A stretch of 64,000 bases of DNA from Acanthacorydalis orientalis (lineage: Eukaryota > Arthropoda > Insecta > Megaloptera > Corydalidae): the NCBI GenBank assembly GCA_034766995.1, contig CM068316.1, positions 14,849,500-14,913,499 on the forward strand. Reading direction: 5' to 3'. Under the pieces are notes generated by a model. The model saw only the letters and a list, made by a program, of their open reading frames with translations, did no database searches and had not been told where the DNA came from. The position numbers and the translations under genes were made by a program. The number at the start of each line of letters is the position of its first letter. The stretch's first letter is position 1. This document shows, one piece after another, positions 25,461 through 37,991 of the stretch.

Positions 25461-25563
25461 ATATTTGTTTCATTCAGTTGCATCTACATGCTTATTGAGA
25501 AGTGGGCGAGCGTAGCGAGCTCAGCGGTTGGTGAAAAAAAGGATCAGGAGGCGAAGCCCCCTT
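25461..25563 (+). repeat. GC-rich dispersed unit, copy 2
   Basis: Second copy of the unit at 23768-23871, ending in GGAGGCGAAGCCCCC just before a (TA)n tract at 25569-25608. The GGCGAAGCCCCC end forms a small inverted repeat. Confidence 0.65.
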
Positions 25564-25568
25564 GCATA

Positions 25569-25608
<40 letters not shown>
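25569..25608. repeat. (TA)n microsatellite
   Basis: TA tract directly after GC-rich unit copy 2. Confidence 0.95.
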
Positions 25609-25610
<2 letters not shown>

Positions 25611-25907
25611 GTGTCCTCACTAGTTTGCTTTATATAACAGATTGGTTTCTATGTCTAATATTAGAATTGGCCAATGAATATGAAATTTCTATCTTATAAC
25701 AAGCTTAGAATAATAAACTGTAATTTAAAAAAATTCTAATTCTGTGAGTAACAATAAGATATATGTATATTTTTTTTTATCCACAAATTATTTCATTTTA
25801 AATTTTTACATAACTAGCCATAGTTTATGTTCATATATTACTGCTGCTTGTCTATGAAAATGCAAAACATTAAAAAAGAATATCGCTAAATATTATATAC
25901 ACACCCA

Positions 25908-26117
<210 letters not shown>

Positions 26118-27237
26118 TCACCCTCCTCACAATAATAGATTACAAATCTACCCGAGTCGTTATAGATAATTTTCTATCTTGCTGCTTTTAATAAAATTCC
26201 TGTTTACACTTGGTAGCCTCATATTGGCAAATTATGTGAAAACTTGTATATTAACGATAAGCATAACCTATTATTGACTAATATGAATGTTTACAGCACG
26301 ATCACTTACTGATAGATTTATGGGTAACAGCTGGTAAAAAAAGTGCATCGTATAAGAGTAGTTTAAGAAATCAATAATTAGATTTACAGATTTTTGATTC
26401 AGATTTTAATATTTCACAGATTCAATATTTTCAATTTATCTTATATTTCTCAATTAACCTATAAACTATGATTTTCATACACAACACTAAACATCTATAT
26501 TTTATACTCGAAAATAATAGCAGTTTAAATTATCAAAAACACTTTCTTACTTTTAAGAATGTAATCATGTCTCTAAAAAAATATTTGCAGTACCTGATCA
26601 CAGAAAACTAAAATGTTTTTCGGTCTGTATTATGGAAAAATATCTATTTATAATTAATAATGTTAAAATATTTTAAAACCATTTTTATAAGAAATGGTTA
26701 AGGAAAAGAAAAACGCAGCACGTATTTCCGTTTAATGTAATATTTGAATATTAAAATGTTTATCTATTCCTATGTTATAAATTTCAATGAATTAAATATA
26801 AATTAACTCCGAATTATTTTTTTTTCAATTTAATTCAATGAATTAAATATAAATATAAACTATAATAAAAGATTAAATATGAATCATTTTTGACTGCAAT
26901 AACCAATTGATTATATTAATTTTATGTTAACTCGTCAAGAAAACTAATAGCTTCTAAATTAAAATTTGACGTAAAAAACTTTCAGTTTACGTTTTTATAT
27001 TTAATATTATTTATTCATACACTTTATAAAACATTTCAATCAACTCACTGTTTAAAAGGAACCTTAAGAGCATTAAATAATAAAAAATAAGTTTTACTAC
27101 TACTTAAAAATCATCATTTTAAAAATATAAGATAATAAATAAAACACATAAAATTCTAAAAGATAAAATTAAAAAGAAATTTTAAAAAAGCAAAATGAAC
27201 AAATGGTAACCAATGAAAATATAAAATGTATAAAATT

Positions 27238-27284
<47 letters not shown>

Positions 27285-28769
27285 AAAGTATCAAAACTGT
27301 TCAAAAACATACGAAAATACCCTTTAAAACACACTGATACAGATAATAAAGTATATGTTAGTCAAATAGGCAAAGAAATCTAAAAATAGCCATACTAACT
27401 ACTTCATATATAATAAAACTGATTTAATATTCACTCAATACACTGTAAACGGGACATCTCATTAACAATATAAATAATATAATGAAAATAATAAAAATCA
27501 ATGAAGATATAACATTAAATAGTTTAAAATTCGTAGAAATATATAAAAATAAACATAATATTTTAAATAAACAAACACAAATAGCTACAGATATTTTTAT
27601 GCATTAAATTGTAAACCATACCCCATAAATAACTTAGAAGTAAAACAAAAAGTTATTTTAAAATTAGTCTTCGATAACCTAGTAACAGCATTTAAAATTA
27701 GTGATGGAGAACAAATATTTATCTGATCTAAAAGACAAAAGACCAACAGGACAAAGTTGCCAGATTATTTAATAAGTATCAATTTTAAAAATATATTAAA
27801 TTATATTGAAGTCCACTATATCTGCAATATTTAACTAACAAAATATGTCCTTCTTGTGCTAAAAACACTACCACTTTTTAGACAACTCAATACTTAATTA
27901 TTATATAACAATATCTATTTGACGTTCATGTCATTTAAATTAAAATTAACATTAATAAATATACATGTCACAAACTTTAGAAAAAGTATCGCGGCTAAAA
28001 TCGCTTTGTTTTCAAAATAAAACGAATATTAAAAATAAATGATTGGAAAGTACACAATTAAATTAATTACAACTATAATTAAAGTCACTGTTCAATGTTT
28101 TCTTTTTTGTTTTATCTTAACATATTATTTATTAATAAAGTTTTTTTAAAATTAATCATTCCGATTATATAATATCTTTTATATCTTAAATGACTTTATT
28201 ATTTATTTTTTATTGAGACTGCTAAATAAAATTTTATTTTGGAGATAAAGTAGGCGAAAGATTTTATATTCAGTAATTATTATTTAATATAATTTATAAC
28301 AATTCTACAAATATAATAAAATAAAAATATTGATTCTAAATAAATAGAAAACGATATAATTAACTACATTTTTTTATTCCTTTTTGAATATCGTTTTTAA
28401 TTGTTTTTCAAATAACTTTCCTTATGTAATCCTGATTCTTCTTGGATCTTGTCTTTTTGGATCAACTGAGTGTCTATTCTCTAAAACTAGTTTCTGCACG
28501 TTTACTAATCTTAGACAGATATTGAAAACTGATTTCAAATTTGATTTATTTTCATTTATTTGTTTTAGATTATGTATTGTATAAAATTTTAAAATAAAAA
28601 TATCTCATCGCTATTAATCTTTATTTTTCTTTTAATATATTATTTTTATATATTTTAATATTTATAAAAATGTGGAAAGTTAAGTTATTCCTATTATTTA
28701 TATCCTTAATATCATATTTAGTTTATAAAATCTGTTCAATATATATTGAATCAATTTTATTATATGTTA
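26118..28769. other. AT-rich gene-free DNA
   Basis: One (TA)n tract at 27237-27282. A 66-codon frame at 28384-28584 (TTG start) is hydrophobic but unrecognised and probably fortuitous. Confidence 0.55.
27237..27282. repeat. (TA)n microsatellite
   Basis: TA tract. Confidence 0.95.
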
Positions 28770-29332
28770 GATTGGTAGAAAATAATTGAGGTTTATGACC
28801 TTCAAATTCATATACATTTACGAATTTTTTGATTTTACTAGCTGTTTTAAGTAGTCTAAAACTGTTGAATGACTAAAGACTAACTTTTGTGCAAGCTCTC
28901 GAATTGTGCATGGTTCTAATTCAACCAACCCCTTCAGTTGATCGTTATGAACTGAAGGATGCCTGCGCTCTTCTTCATATTCAAGGATCTTGTCCCCAGC
29001 ACGAAATTTTTGGAACCACCATTACACCGTTCGTTCCTTAAAAGTATCCACACCAAAAGCATCGTTTAATTTACAAGCAGTTTCTGCTGATTTATCACTT
29101 GTTTTCTACTTATACAAAAAATTGTTCTTATTTGTTTCTTTTCCATCTTTAATTCAATAGCCCAATTTGAAACAAAATTAATAATTAAACCAAAGTCGAC
29201 GTTAGTAAAATACAGATCGAAAAATGCGCTTTAAAATGATATGAACATGAGCACGATGAAATTACATATTCATTGAAAAAAATTAAAATCAGAATTTAGA
29301 AAACAAAAACCGCAATTATTTTCCTACCAACC
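28770..29332 (-). mobile_element. Mariner-derived deletion element, copy D
   Basis: Minus orientation, 563 bp. The left end GATTGGTAG follows TA at 28768-28769. The right end AATTATTTTCCTACCAACC is followed by AA instead of TA, so one flanking base has mutated. The presumed start codon is at 29146 on the minus strand. The helix-turn-helix coding stretch is recognisable but carries stops. No catalytic domain. Confidence 0.84.
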
Positions 29333-29884
29333 AATTATAACACAGTGAACATGTTCTTTATACATGAGTTTGATTTTGTGCTGGTTTACTCGGTATGTTA
29401 TTTAGTACTTGCATTACATTTTAACTTATATACTCTTTTAAGATTGAGTATTTGAGTACTTTCTATCCAAGGGCTTGAAGTAATAAAGAGTGTCTATAAA
29501 TTACAAGATATGTAAGAATATATAAAAATAAAAACAGCATGTAAACGAAATAATGGATGCAAATAGAGACGTGATATTTTATACCCTAAAATTATCAACC
29601 CCATCCTATCTAAAACATATATACATTTTACTTTTATTTTTCTTTAAAATTACTGGCGATGATTTTCCAATACGAAGCAATAAATCTAGTGCTATGTGAA
29701 GCCTAAGTCATAAGCATGCAGTGCTTGGGACTTAAGCAAGTACAGGTTTTTCAGCCGCCTGCCATAATAGATGATTTAAAATCAGTCTAACATAAACTTC
29801 AAGAAAGGATACCTGCAGAACCTAATTGTGCAAAACAGATATAGTTAATCGAAAGGTACGAAAATCACAAGATCAACATATCAA

Positions 29885-29925
29885 CGGTTGATTAGGATTT
29901 TAGGACGCTTCGACAGCTAGGAAAA
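29885..29925. repeat. Dispersed repeat piece, copy 2
   Basis: Partner of 10330-10400 (core TAGGACGCTTCGACAGCTA). It lies in a moderately GC-richer block, 29640-29950, with no recognisable frame. Confidence 0.45.
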
Positions 29926-31382
29926 TTAACGCCAACATATCAAAGGGATCACAGACATAAAAATGTACAATTGCAATATTATTTTGTATTATAATGTAAT
30001 AATATTTTAGCATTCTATATTACATTTTTTATACGTAATTTAGTCTTATATTTTTTCATTAAACTGTCTTTTTAACGGTATGTTTTGATAATTTATATGT
30101 AACAGGATTAATTGAATGTTTGATAGGTCGATAAAGCAAAAAAAAACTAGAAAAAATGATCGAAATAATTTTATAAATTGTAATAGCATTTTATTTTCAA
30201 TTAACCAATTTATAATTAACTTTAAATCATTATAAAATGGAACTGCTGTGTGACAAACAATATTTTCTCGATGTAATCGTTATTCGATATATCTGTGGAA
30301 AGAAAACTGCATACAGATATTATGTGTTTCTATATAAATCGCAATAATATGATCCTAAATATATTAGAGAGTAATACATGTAATAAATAGAAAATAACTT
30401 TAATATTTAAATAAAACCACCCAAATACTACAAACATTATTTACGTATCATTTAATTTGGACCAAAAACAATGTAAACTAACCTATAAACTATTTGGGGA
30501 AACACAGAATTATCATCTTTTCGTGTTTTTTTTTTTGAAAAAAAATGGTGTTTACCTTGAATTACACAGCGTATACATTTTTTAAGACCAAATTTGCTTA
30601 GTATATTTGTGAAACGAGCTCGTTTAAAAGTGAATGTTTATGTAGAAAAATGCATGAACTAAAATCCACATAAAATTTTAATTCGCCATAGCCGTGAACT
30701 CCTTATATCCGTTCTCGCTACAAGAGATTTCGACTCTATATCTTAAATATTGTAAATCGTACACCTTAAAACTAGTAATATTTTAATATGTTTCTCAAAT
30801 AAAATTTGATTTTAAAAATGTAGAATTTAAACAAAAGGAAACAAAATATGAAAACAATTTTCTTTTCGTTCATTTTTCTTCTTGAATATACATATTTTTT
30901 TATGATCCAAAACACCTCTTTGTTATTTTAAAAAGAATTGTAAAATAAATTAAATATTCGTTAAGGAGAAAATAATGGGTGTTCATTTATTTACAACCAA
31001 TATTTAAATGTACAATTAGTAACTATTACATTATTATTCTCTAAAGACACCGTTCTTACTCTACTTTACTTAAATAAGAATCCTATTTAAATAATCCAAT
31101 GCCATTGAACTACGTAATTGTTTTCTATTATAATGAAGTCACTGCACACATGAGTCGACTGCAGAAAATTAATCATTTTCAATTGATTTTATGTAACATA
31201 TAATTATACATGTTTATCTCTTCACGAATCAATAAACTGTATAATTCTTTTTCATTTAACATAATTTTTTTAATAAACCATACTAACACGGTTTCAAATT
31301 AAAAATAAAGTGCATGCGATTTTAATGCGAAGTCGTGACAATGGTATCAAATAATAAAAAATGGTTTTAATAGGACACGTTT

Positions 31383-31407
31383 TTCAGAAGTGATAATCAC
31401 TTCTGAA
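31383..31407. repeat. 25-bp palindrome
   Basis: Perfect 12-bp arms around one central A (TTCAGAAGTGAT-A-ATCACTTCTGAA). Such a site could bind a dimeric factor or form a small cruciform; no function is shown. Confidence 0.85.
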
Positions 31408-31444
31408 TATAAAACAAAATAGAAACAAACAATGTTTTAAAACT

Positions 31445-31453
31445 ATATACATA

Positions 31454-31510
<57 letters not shown>
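31445..31510. repeat. (TA)n microsatellite
   Basis: TA tract. Confidence 0.95.
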
Positions 31511-31513
<3 letters not shown>

Positions 31514-32547
31514 GTTCAGGCACCTCACGAAATGTTTTATAAAGTTGTGTACAAATTCAGGTCGATTACAATGTTAGACAAAATAAGGTTAATGTAATTT
31601 TTTAGATCTACCTGCATGGTTATCATTCTGAAAGTTAAAATTATATTTGTAGAATTTGTGAATTAGAATTGACACTCGCAGAAAAATAACTTCTTATAAA
31701 TATTCTTCAATTTTTTATTCAAAATTGTAACGTATTGATTTTATGATACAATCCGTAAACATGCAAATATTTTCAAATTTTCTTGAAAAGAGAATTATTC
31801 TAATATTTTTAATTACAGAGTTAGGAACGTTGCTATATCACATGATTACATAAGTAGTAATCAAAAGCTAACAAAAGACATATTTAGAAGGTCAACGATT
31901 AGGATAAAAAATCACCACATTAATTTTTGCTCCAGCTAATATTGTTTAAGAGCGATAATGGTATTGAAAATTGTATAATAACTGTAATCAATATCCGGAG
32001 AAACTATTTTTATTCTACCATTATTTCTAACAATAAACAGTGCTACATAATTATACAAATTAAAATTTTTTTTTCAGTTTTACTTACTTTTTTGAACTTT
32101 TTTATTAATTTCATAACATTTAAGAAAAGGTTAGAAATAATAAAAACCTTCTTTTATATTGCATTATTTAAAATTTACCTGTACATGAAAAGTATTTGCC
32201 TGCTTTAGTATAAAAATATTATCGTTCATTGTCAGCGAAGCAGTATCTCCTGTTCAATATTTTCATCCTCTGAAAACATATCTAAATCTCCAATAAATGC
32301 TTAGAAACAATTAATAAACAATATTTAATTTCATGGATTCTATGAAACTATTCTATTCCACATTTGTAACAAAACTGAAACTGAAGACACAAATAGATAA
32401 AGATTTTCTCTCTAAAAATTAATAAACCATTTTTTTGTTACGAAGTTTTATATTCCTAATGCGATACATTTTATTATTGATTCATGTCTATTGAGTAATT
32501 ATTATTTGATGAAACTGATAATAATTCTAAAAATATTGATTGTATTA

Positions 32548-32830
32548 GGTTGGTGGAAAAATAATTACGGCTTATGACCTTAAAAGTCGTATACAGCTTC
32601 ATACATTATCTGTTTTAAGTGGTCCAGAACTGTTGGATGACTAATGCTTAACTTTTATACAAGCTCTTGAATTGTTGTGGTTGGTTCTGATTCAACTAAT
32701 TTCTTCAGTTGCTCGTTACGAACTGAAGGACGCCCGCAGCGTCAAGGCTCCCATCCCCAGAACGAAATTTTTGGAACCGCCATTACACCGTACGTTCCAC
32801 AACAGTTCCCACACCAAAATCGTCGTTTTC
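32548..32830 (-). mobile_element. Mariner-derived deletion element, copy E (truncated)
   Basis: The end distal to the transposase start is present (GGTTGGTGGAAAAATAATTA after TA at 32546-32547). It continues through the helix-turn-helix coding part to about 32830, where similarity to the other copies stops abruptly. The transposase start and the other terminal repeat are lost. Confidence 0.78.
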
Positions 32831-33164
32831 ATTTCAAAATTAATCGGGATTCACATCAGAAATAGTCAAAAGTGATCAATAATCAACTATTGAAAGTAAT
32901 CAATAATTAATTATTCAAGAAAATCTTCTTTATGGAAAAAATAAAACAATCATGTGTGAAAATCATTTTATCCACATTTCTATATCTCTATTATGGGCAA
33001 AAAAAATTTAGTCAATAACTTATAATTTTTGCACTAATTGATATTTTTAATCGTCTCCTTAAACGAAAACAATAATGTTTGTACTCACTCTACGATTACT
33101 AATAAGGAACGACTTTATATATGTAACTCGATTTCATAAAATTTTTGACATATATTATTTTTAA

Positions 33165-34110
33165 CCCTTAACGGTCGAAAGGATCTACTACGGGGACACA
33201 CACTTATGCCATAGAAAAGGAAAGACCAATACGGGGACATGTAAAGAATTTAGTTTTCATTTCATTTACTTATCATCGCTGTAGGTTTTTTTTATCAAAT
33301 ATTGCAACTTATTATATTAGATAGATAGTTGATCATGCACTGACAAGAAATATTTACAGTTAGATAACGTTTTAAGACGTGAATATTATGGCATTTGCAC
33401 AACAGTTTCGTCACAATGATATTCGGTGTGGTTTTGTTATTTAGAAGGTTACAACGTGCAAATATTATATATTTGTGATTTCCAAATTTCGAGTATTTTC
33501 AATATTAATTTATTTTTATAAAATAAATACACATAATCAAATTTTCAAATTATAAATCATGGAGGAAATACATAAAGACATTGATTATGAAATTAACAGC
33601 AGTGAAGACGAGTGGATGTTTGATTTACAAAACATAGATATGAAAAATGTTTTTGATGAATATTTTGACTGTGAATATAACTCCGATAATAATAGCAGTT
33701 CTGATAGTGATGTGGTGCAATCTAAACGGAAAAAAGTTCGATGCCTTTCAAGTAGCAGTGAAGAAAGCAACAACAGTTCCAATGAAAACCTCCCTGAGAA
33801 TGATGACGATTGGAAGGATGTTACAGAAAATGACCCTGACATAACTAAAATACCTTTCACAACATTTCCTAAGATACCAGGTCCCCAAATTCCCCAAGAT
33901 GTAACAGAATCATTACAATTTTTCTAGTTATTTTTTACCAATGAGCTAATAAGCAATATAATAAAAGATACAAACGAGTATGCAAATAATGAAATAAGTG
34001 CAAAGGTATTATCTGAAAGATCTCTTTGGAATACTTGTAAAAATGTTATCACCTAATTTTCTGTGGTCTTATGGGCGTGTATTACAAAAAAAGCTCTCGA
34101 CCGTTAAGGG
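33165..34110 (+). mobile_element. piggyBac-type element, internally deleted
   Basis: Flanked by TTAA on both sides (33161-33164 and 34111-34114), the target-site duplication specific to piggyBac. The termini are perfect 14-bp inverted repeats: CCCTTAACGGTCGA at the left and its reverse complement at the right. Length 946 bp. It carries a transposase N-terminal frame (33559 onward). After about residue 165 the middle and catalytic domains are missing. Confidence 0.93.
33559..34056 (+). pseudogene. piggyBac transposase N-terminal fragment
   Basis: From ATG 33559 the frame is acidic and Ser/Asn-rich, with DDDWKDVTENDPDITKIPF and PGPQIPQDVTESLQFF, as at the N-terminus of piggyBac transposases. 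An in-frame TAG at 33925-33927 interrupts it after 122 codons. The same frame then continues LFFTNELISNIIKDTNEYAN and SERSLWNTCKNVIT to a TAA at 34054. That region matches the start of the DDE_Tnp_1_7 core (family pattern FF(T/S)DELI..IV.ETN.YA). The catalytic Asp residues lie further along and are deleted. Apart from the TAG the frame is clean for 165 codons, which suggests fairly recent decay. It cannot transpose alone. Confidence 0.85.
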
Positions 34111-34347
34111 TTAATTTAGATAATTTGTTTTAACATTTAGTAAACGAAATCTTTGAATGAAAATCTTTTATTAGGATTTTTTAAGATTTATTATTTTTAT
34201 AATAATGTTTATGTATCGCACTCCCGAAAGAACAATATCGTAAATGCAAAAATTTAAGTTATAGGAATCGCGTTTAGAGTTATTTCAAATTTGATGTGAA
34301 TTAAAATGATTTATAGTAAACACTAATAACGCATTTTTTAAGTCTAA

Positions 34348-34632
34348 ATGGCAACTCATAGCTGTAGACGTTCGATTTTGTACCTTATTCCTCAGATATC
34401 CTACAATTACCCCTTCCACCTCTTTCATAAGTTAGATACCACCCAATACAATTACATCATTGTTCCTCTTGACTTTTTTCCATGCTCTCTGCCGGTAACC
34501 AAGCGTATTAAAATTATGTCATTGTTCCAGCGGAACAAGTTATTATTTTTAAAGTTTGTGATGCATTTTTTTCATTTACGAAGTTTTTGCACTTACGTCA
34601 TTATTCTTCCGGGGATACGATATACTAATTGA
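34348..34632 (+). CDS. Unrecognised open frame of 94 codons
   Basis: ATG-initiated, open for 94 codons, 230 bp right of the piggyBac element. The peptide begins MATHSCRRSILYLIPQIS and has no recognised domain. Its DNA holds three spaced copies of a TCATT(G/A)TTCC/TTCTTCC-like motif (34449, 34518, 34600), so a noncoding repeat origin is as likely. No homology-based support. Confidence 0.15.
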   Translation: MATHSCRRSILYLIPQISYNYPFHLFHKLDTTQYNYIIVPLDFFPCSLPVTKRIKIMSLFQRNKLLFLKFVMHFFHLRSFCTYVIILPGIRYTN

Positions 34633-35052
34633 GTTTTAGTAAATTAAGTCATTGCTGTTAATTACCATGATTTTAATTTATCCATTTAATTAAAAACTGT
34701 TATATAATTAAAATATCCTTTTAATTTTCTTAAAACTTTGTTCATCAGTCACTAAAATATCTAAATTTGATAATAATCTCATTAAAATAAACAATATTAA
34801 TTAAATATCAAAGAATTTGAATCGAAATATATTAAATACAGAATTATATCATCAAATAATACTAGTAAAAATATAAATTCCGACAAAATAAAACACTGAT
34901 ATAAAACCAAACATATGTACAGATGATGACTTTTGAACATCACTTTAATGTATTTCAGATTTTTAATTGGCTGTGCATGAAAATATTAATTAAGGAAATA
35001 TTAGTATGCATAATGGGTACTGTTTCAGCAATTCTTCTACTACACTCTTAAA

Positions 35053-35054
<2 letters not shown>

Positions 35055-35103
<49 letters not shown>
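35055..35103. repeat. (TA)n microsatellite
   Basis: TA tract. Confidence 0.95.
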
Positions 35104-35105
<2 letters not shown>

Positions 35106-35945
35106 TTTAGTATATTTGTATATACATAATTACAAATATGAATATTTATCTGCTAAAATTTTACAAGAATGTTTTCTTTAATTGTTAATGGTAATTACTA
35201 ACATCATATGAAACATATCATGTTATTCTTTAATATCAGACTATTTTATTTAAGAATTATTAGATAGATAAATATTTGCAATTCATTATTTTCAATTAAA
35301 TATTTATTAAAAACTTTATTATTAATTTTAAAAACATATAATACAAATATAGCAAAATTATAACATTTTATTTATAGCAAAATTGTATTTTTATAGTTCA
35401 TTTTTACATGTTTCTATGAAATATATTTATACAAGTTATATGTTTTAAAGAACAGCAGAAATAATTATAAAATCAAATCCTTTCATGAAAGTAGGTAAGG
35501 TAAAAAATAGACCATGTTATTTGTTATGGATATAAAAACTTGTTTATACATGTATACAATATTTATATATCTACGTGTATCATGCACAGGTATGAAAAAT
35601 TCACTACAAAAGTGCTGTTAGAGATTTTTCATCATGAGATATAATTAAAGCAAATATGTCATTATAAAGTCATATTTCTATATATCTTTTTCCGTCTAAC
35701 GTTTTTGTTCCTTCGCAATGCATTAATTAAGTACACGAAAGTATCTTTATATTTCATATAAAAATCATACTTCTTTAGTTGACAAACAGGTATCTAAATT
35801 CAAATATATTTCTTCTACTGCTATTAATACAATATTATTACGATTTTATTGGAAATCAATGGAAAAAAGAGGCATTCAATCATACAAAATGTAAAATCAT
35901 GGGAGAAGCCTTTATCCAGCAATGGATTGACAGAGACGGCTGCTG

Positions 35946-35949
<4 letters not shown>

Positions 35950-36000
<51 letters not shown>

Positions 36001-36002
36001 TC

Positions 36003-36046
<44 letters not shown>

Positions 36047-36063
36047 TGATGATGATGATGATG
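35950..36063. repeat. (TA)n, CACTCG break, (TA)n, (GAT)6
   Basis: TA array ending in six GAT/ATG trinucleotide units. Confidence 0.95.
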
Positions 36064-36359
36064 TACCTTTTTTATTTTAAAAATTGAACTGAATTTATAT
36101 TTTTGAACAATGTCTGCTTTGAAATTCTTCAAAAATAATACACTGATATGAAATTTTATTTGATACCTAGTGAACCTATCAAGTTAAGACCAAGTTTAAA
36201 ATACAATATACTTGTATATTTAATATAACGATGTGCTTTGGGAACGGAAAATAATTTAAAAATGACTATTGCGTGCACAATTTTTTAAATAATGTTTTAC
36301 AGTTTTTTAATTACTTTTTGTATAATCATACAACATTTTCGCACACTGTTTACTTTTTC

Positions 36360-36362
<3 letters not shown>

Positions 36363-36412
<50 letters not shown>
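36363..36412. repeat. (TA)n microsatellite
   Basis: TA tract. Confidence 0.95.
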
Positions 36413-37991
36413 TCAATTTTTAACATTCCGCTTCTGGATAAAAGCCGCTTCTAAATTTTTTTGATATGTTAATTGACTTTCTTCCAGATTTCTCTATTAA
36501 TTTTATGATATCCTTATATTACCTTAATATGAATCTTTTCTGAAGCTTTTTATATTTTTCACCTCCTAGTTATATGTTATAATCTTCATTCTTTAACGAT
36601 TCACTATTAGATCGGTACAGATAAGTATTAAATCAATTTAAACGATTCAACACTTCTCTTTCGCACATCTCCAATGCAATTTCTAACATTTTCATCTCAT
36701 CTATTCATAAGTCTCTTGTTAAGCCTTTTTTAACTTTTCTAGCTCGTAATCACTATTTTTAAATGTTATTTATAAAATAGTCTGTCTAATTTCATTTCAA
36801 ATCCTTTATTCTTCTCTTTATTTTAATAACTCTTATTTATTTTAATATCAATTCTATTATTCTTATCTTTTCTCGTTATTTGTAATATATACTTTTCTAA
36901 TCTTTTGTGTTAAAATCAAATTTATTTATTTTATCTGTGATTTCTTACGCATTGTTCAATTAATAAGTAAAGTAAACAACGCGAATATTTAAGAAGTTAT
37001 TAGATCTGTTAACTTATGATTAAGGATGAACTATTAATTCGGGAAATTATCCGAAAAATAAATCCTTTACACTAGATATATTTTATCACTATATGTATCA
37101 AAAACATGTCAATGGATATGTAATTCAGTTAATGTATTTTATTTATTTGTATATACAGAAGTAAAATAGAAGTTTAATTCCATAAGTATTTCTCGATAAA
37201 GAAAAATATTCTCCTGATGATCGTGTTCTTAGTAAATCGTTTGAGACTATCTTTTACGACTAGTTTCTTATCTTCAGGTAATTCTTTATAAATTGGGTTA
37301 TTATCATTATTGTTGCATAAGAACCAGAGGGATTATATTTGCATATGATTACAACTACCTAAAGATGGAAGAGAAACTCATGTGTTTCATAAATACCGCG
37401 ACCATCAGGACAATTCTTCTCTTTGGGATCGAGACAGTTTTACGGAATTAAAGACTTTTGTTTCACTTCAGTATATTAATATAAAAAAATTGCATTGATT
37501 GAATATTTTGTTTTTTAAACCAAGTGAATTATTTAATGTAAATATTAACCCTTCGAATTAGTCTATGGGGTTTCCAGCTTGTTGTTGATATATAGTTATA
37601 ACATACACCGAGCAAAAAGAATTCGGACGTTTCGTCTAACTTCAATAATTGTTTAATTAAAAAAAAATGTTGTTCTTGTTATAATCTACAGTCACATAAA
37701 GAGACTGAGTCTAAATTTAAGTGATGTATGATTACTTCATTAAAAATCAATTTAATATAAATTTCATTCCATTTTGCATAAAACAGGCATAGAAATATTC
37801 ATTTATTTATTTTTAAATGAATATATATTGACATTTTTTTGTTTTATGTAATTAATTGAAAAAATCTCATTTTAATAAATATTTTCTTTTAATTTTTAAA
37901 TATTTCAATAAAACAACTTTTTTTTTATGTTGGTAAGTTGTTGGCACGATAGTAGTATTCTATAATACCGACAAAATTAAAAGTAAACAAC

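Larger units (their letters stand above)
29333..32547. other. Gene-free DNA
   Basis: It contains the repeat piece at 29885-29925, a 25-bp palindrome at 31383-31407 and a (TA)n tract at 31445-31510. A 93-codon AT-rich frame at 31927-32208 is probably fortuitous. Confidence 0.55.
34640..37991. other. Gene-free DNA upstream of MRGBP
   Basis: (TA)n tracts at 35055-35103, 35950-36045 (followed by (GAT)6) and 36363-36412. A degenerate CTACCTAAAGATGGAAG repeat piece is near 37349. The MRGBP promoter should lie just left of 37992, but I see no TATA or initiator element that stands out. Confidence 0.5.

Noticed and set aside
28384..28584. 66-codon hydrophobic frame
   Set aside because: Non-ATG start, no recognisable protein and AT-rich chance composition.
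31927..32208. 93-codon Ile/Phe-rich frame
   Set aside because: Composition matches AT-rich chance frames; no domain seen.
32672..32875. Plus-strand frames over mariner copy E
   Set aside because: They run antisense to the transposase fragment and do not match any protein.
33585..33860. Minus-strand Leu/Ser-rich frame
   Set aside because: Antisense shadow of the acidic piggyBac N-terminal frame.
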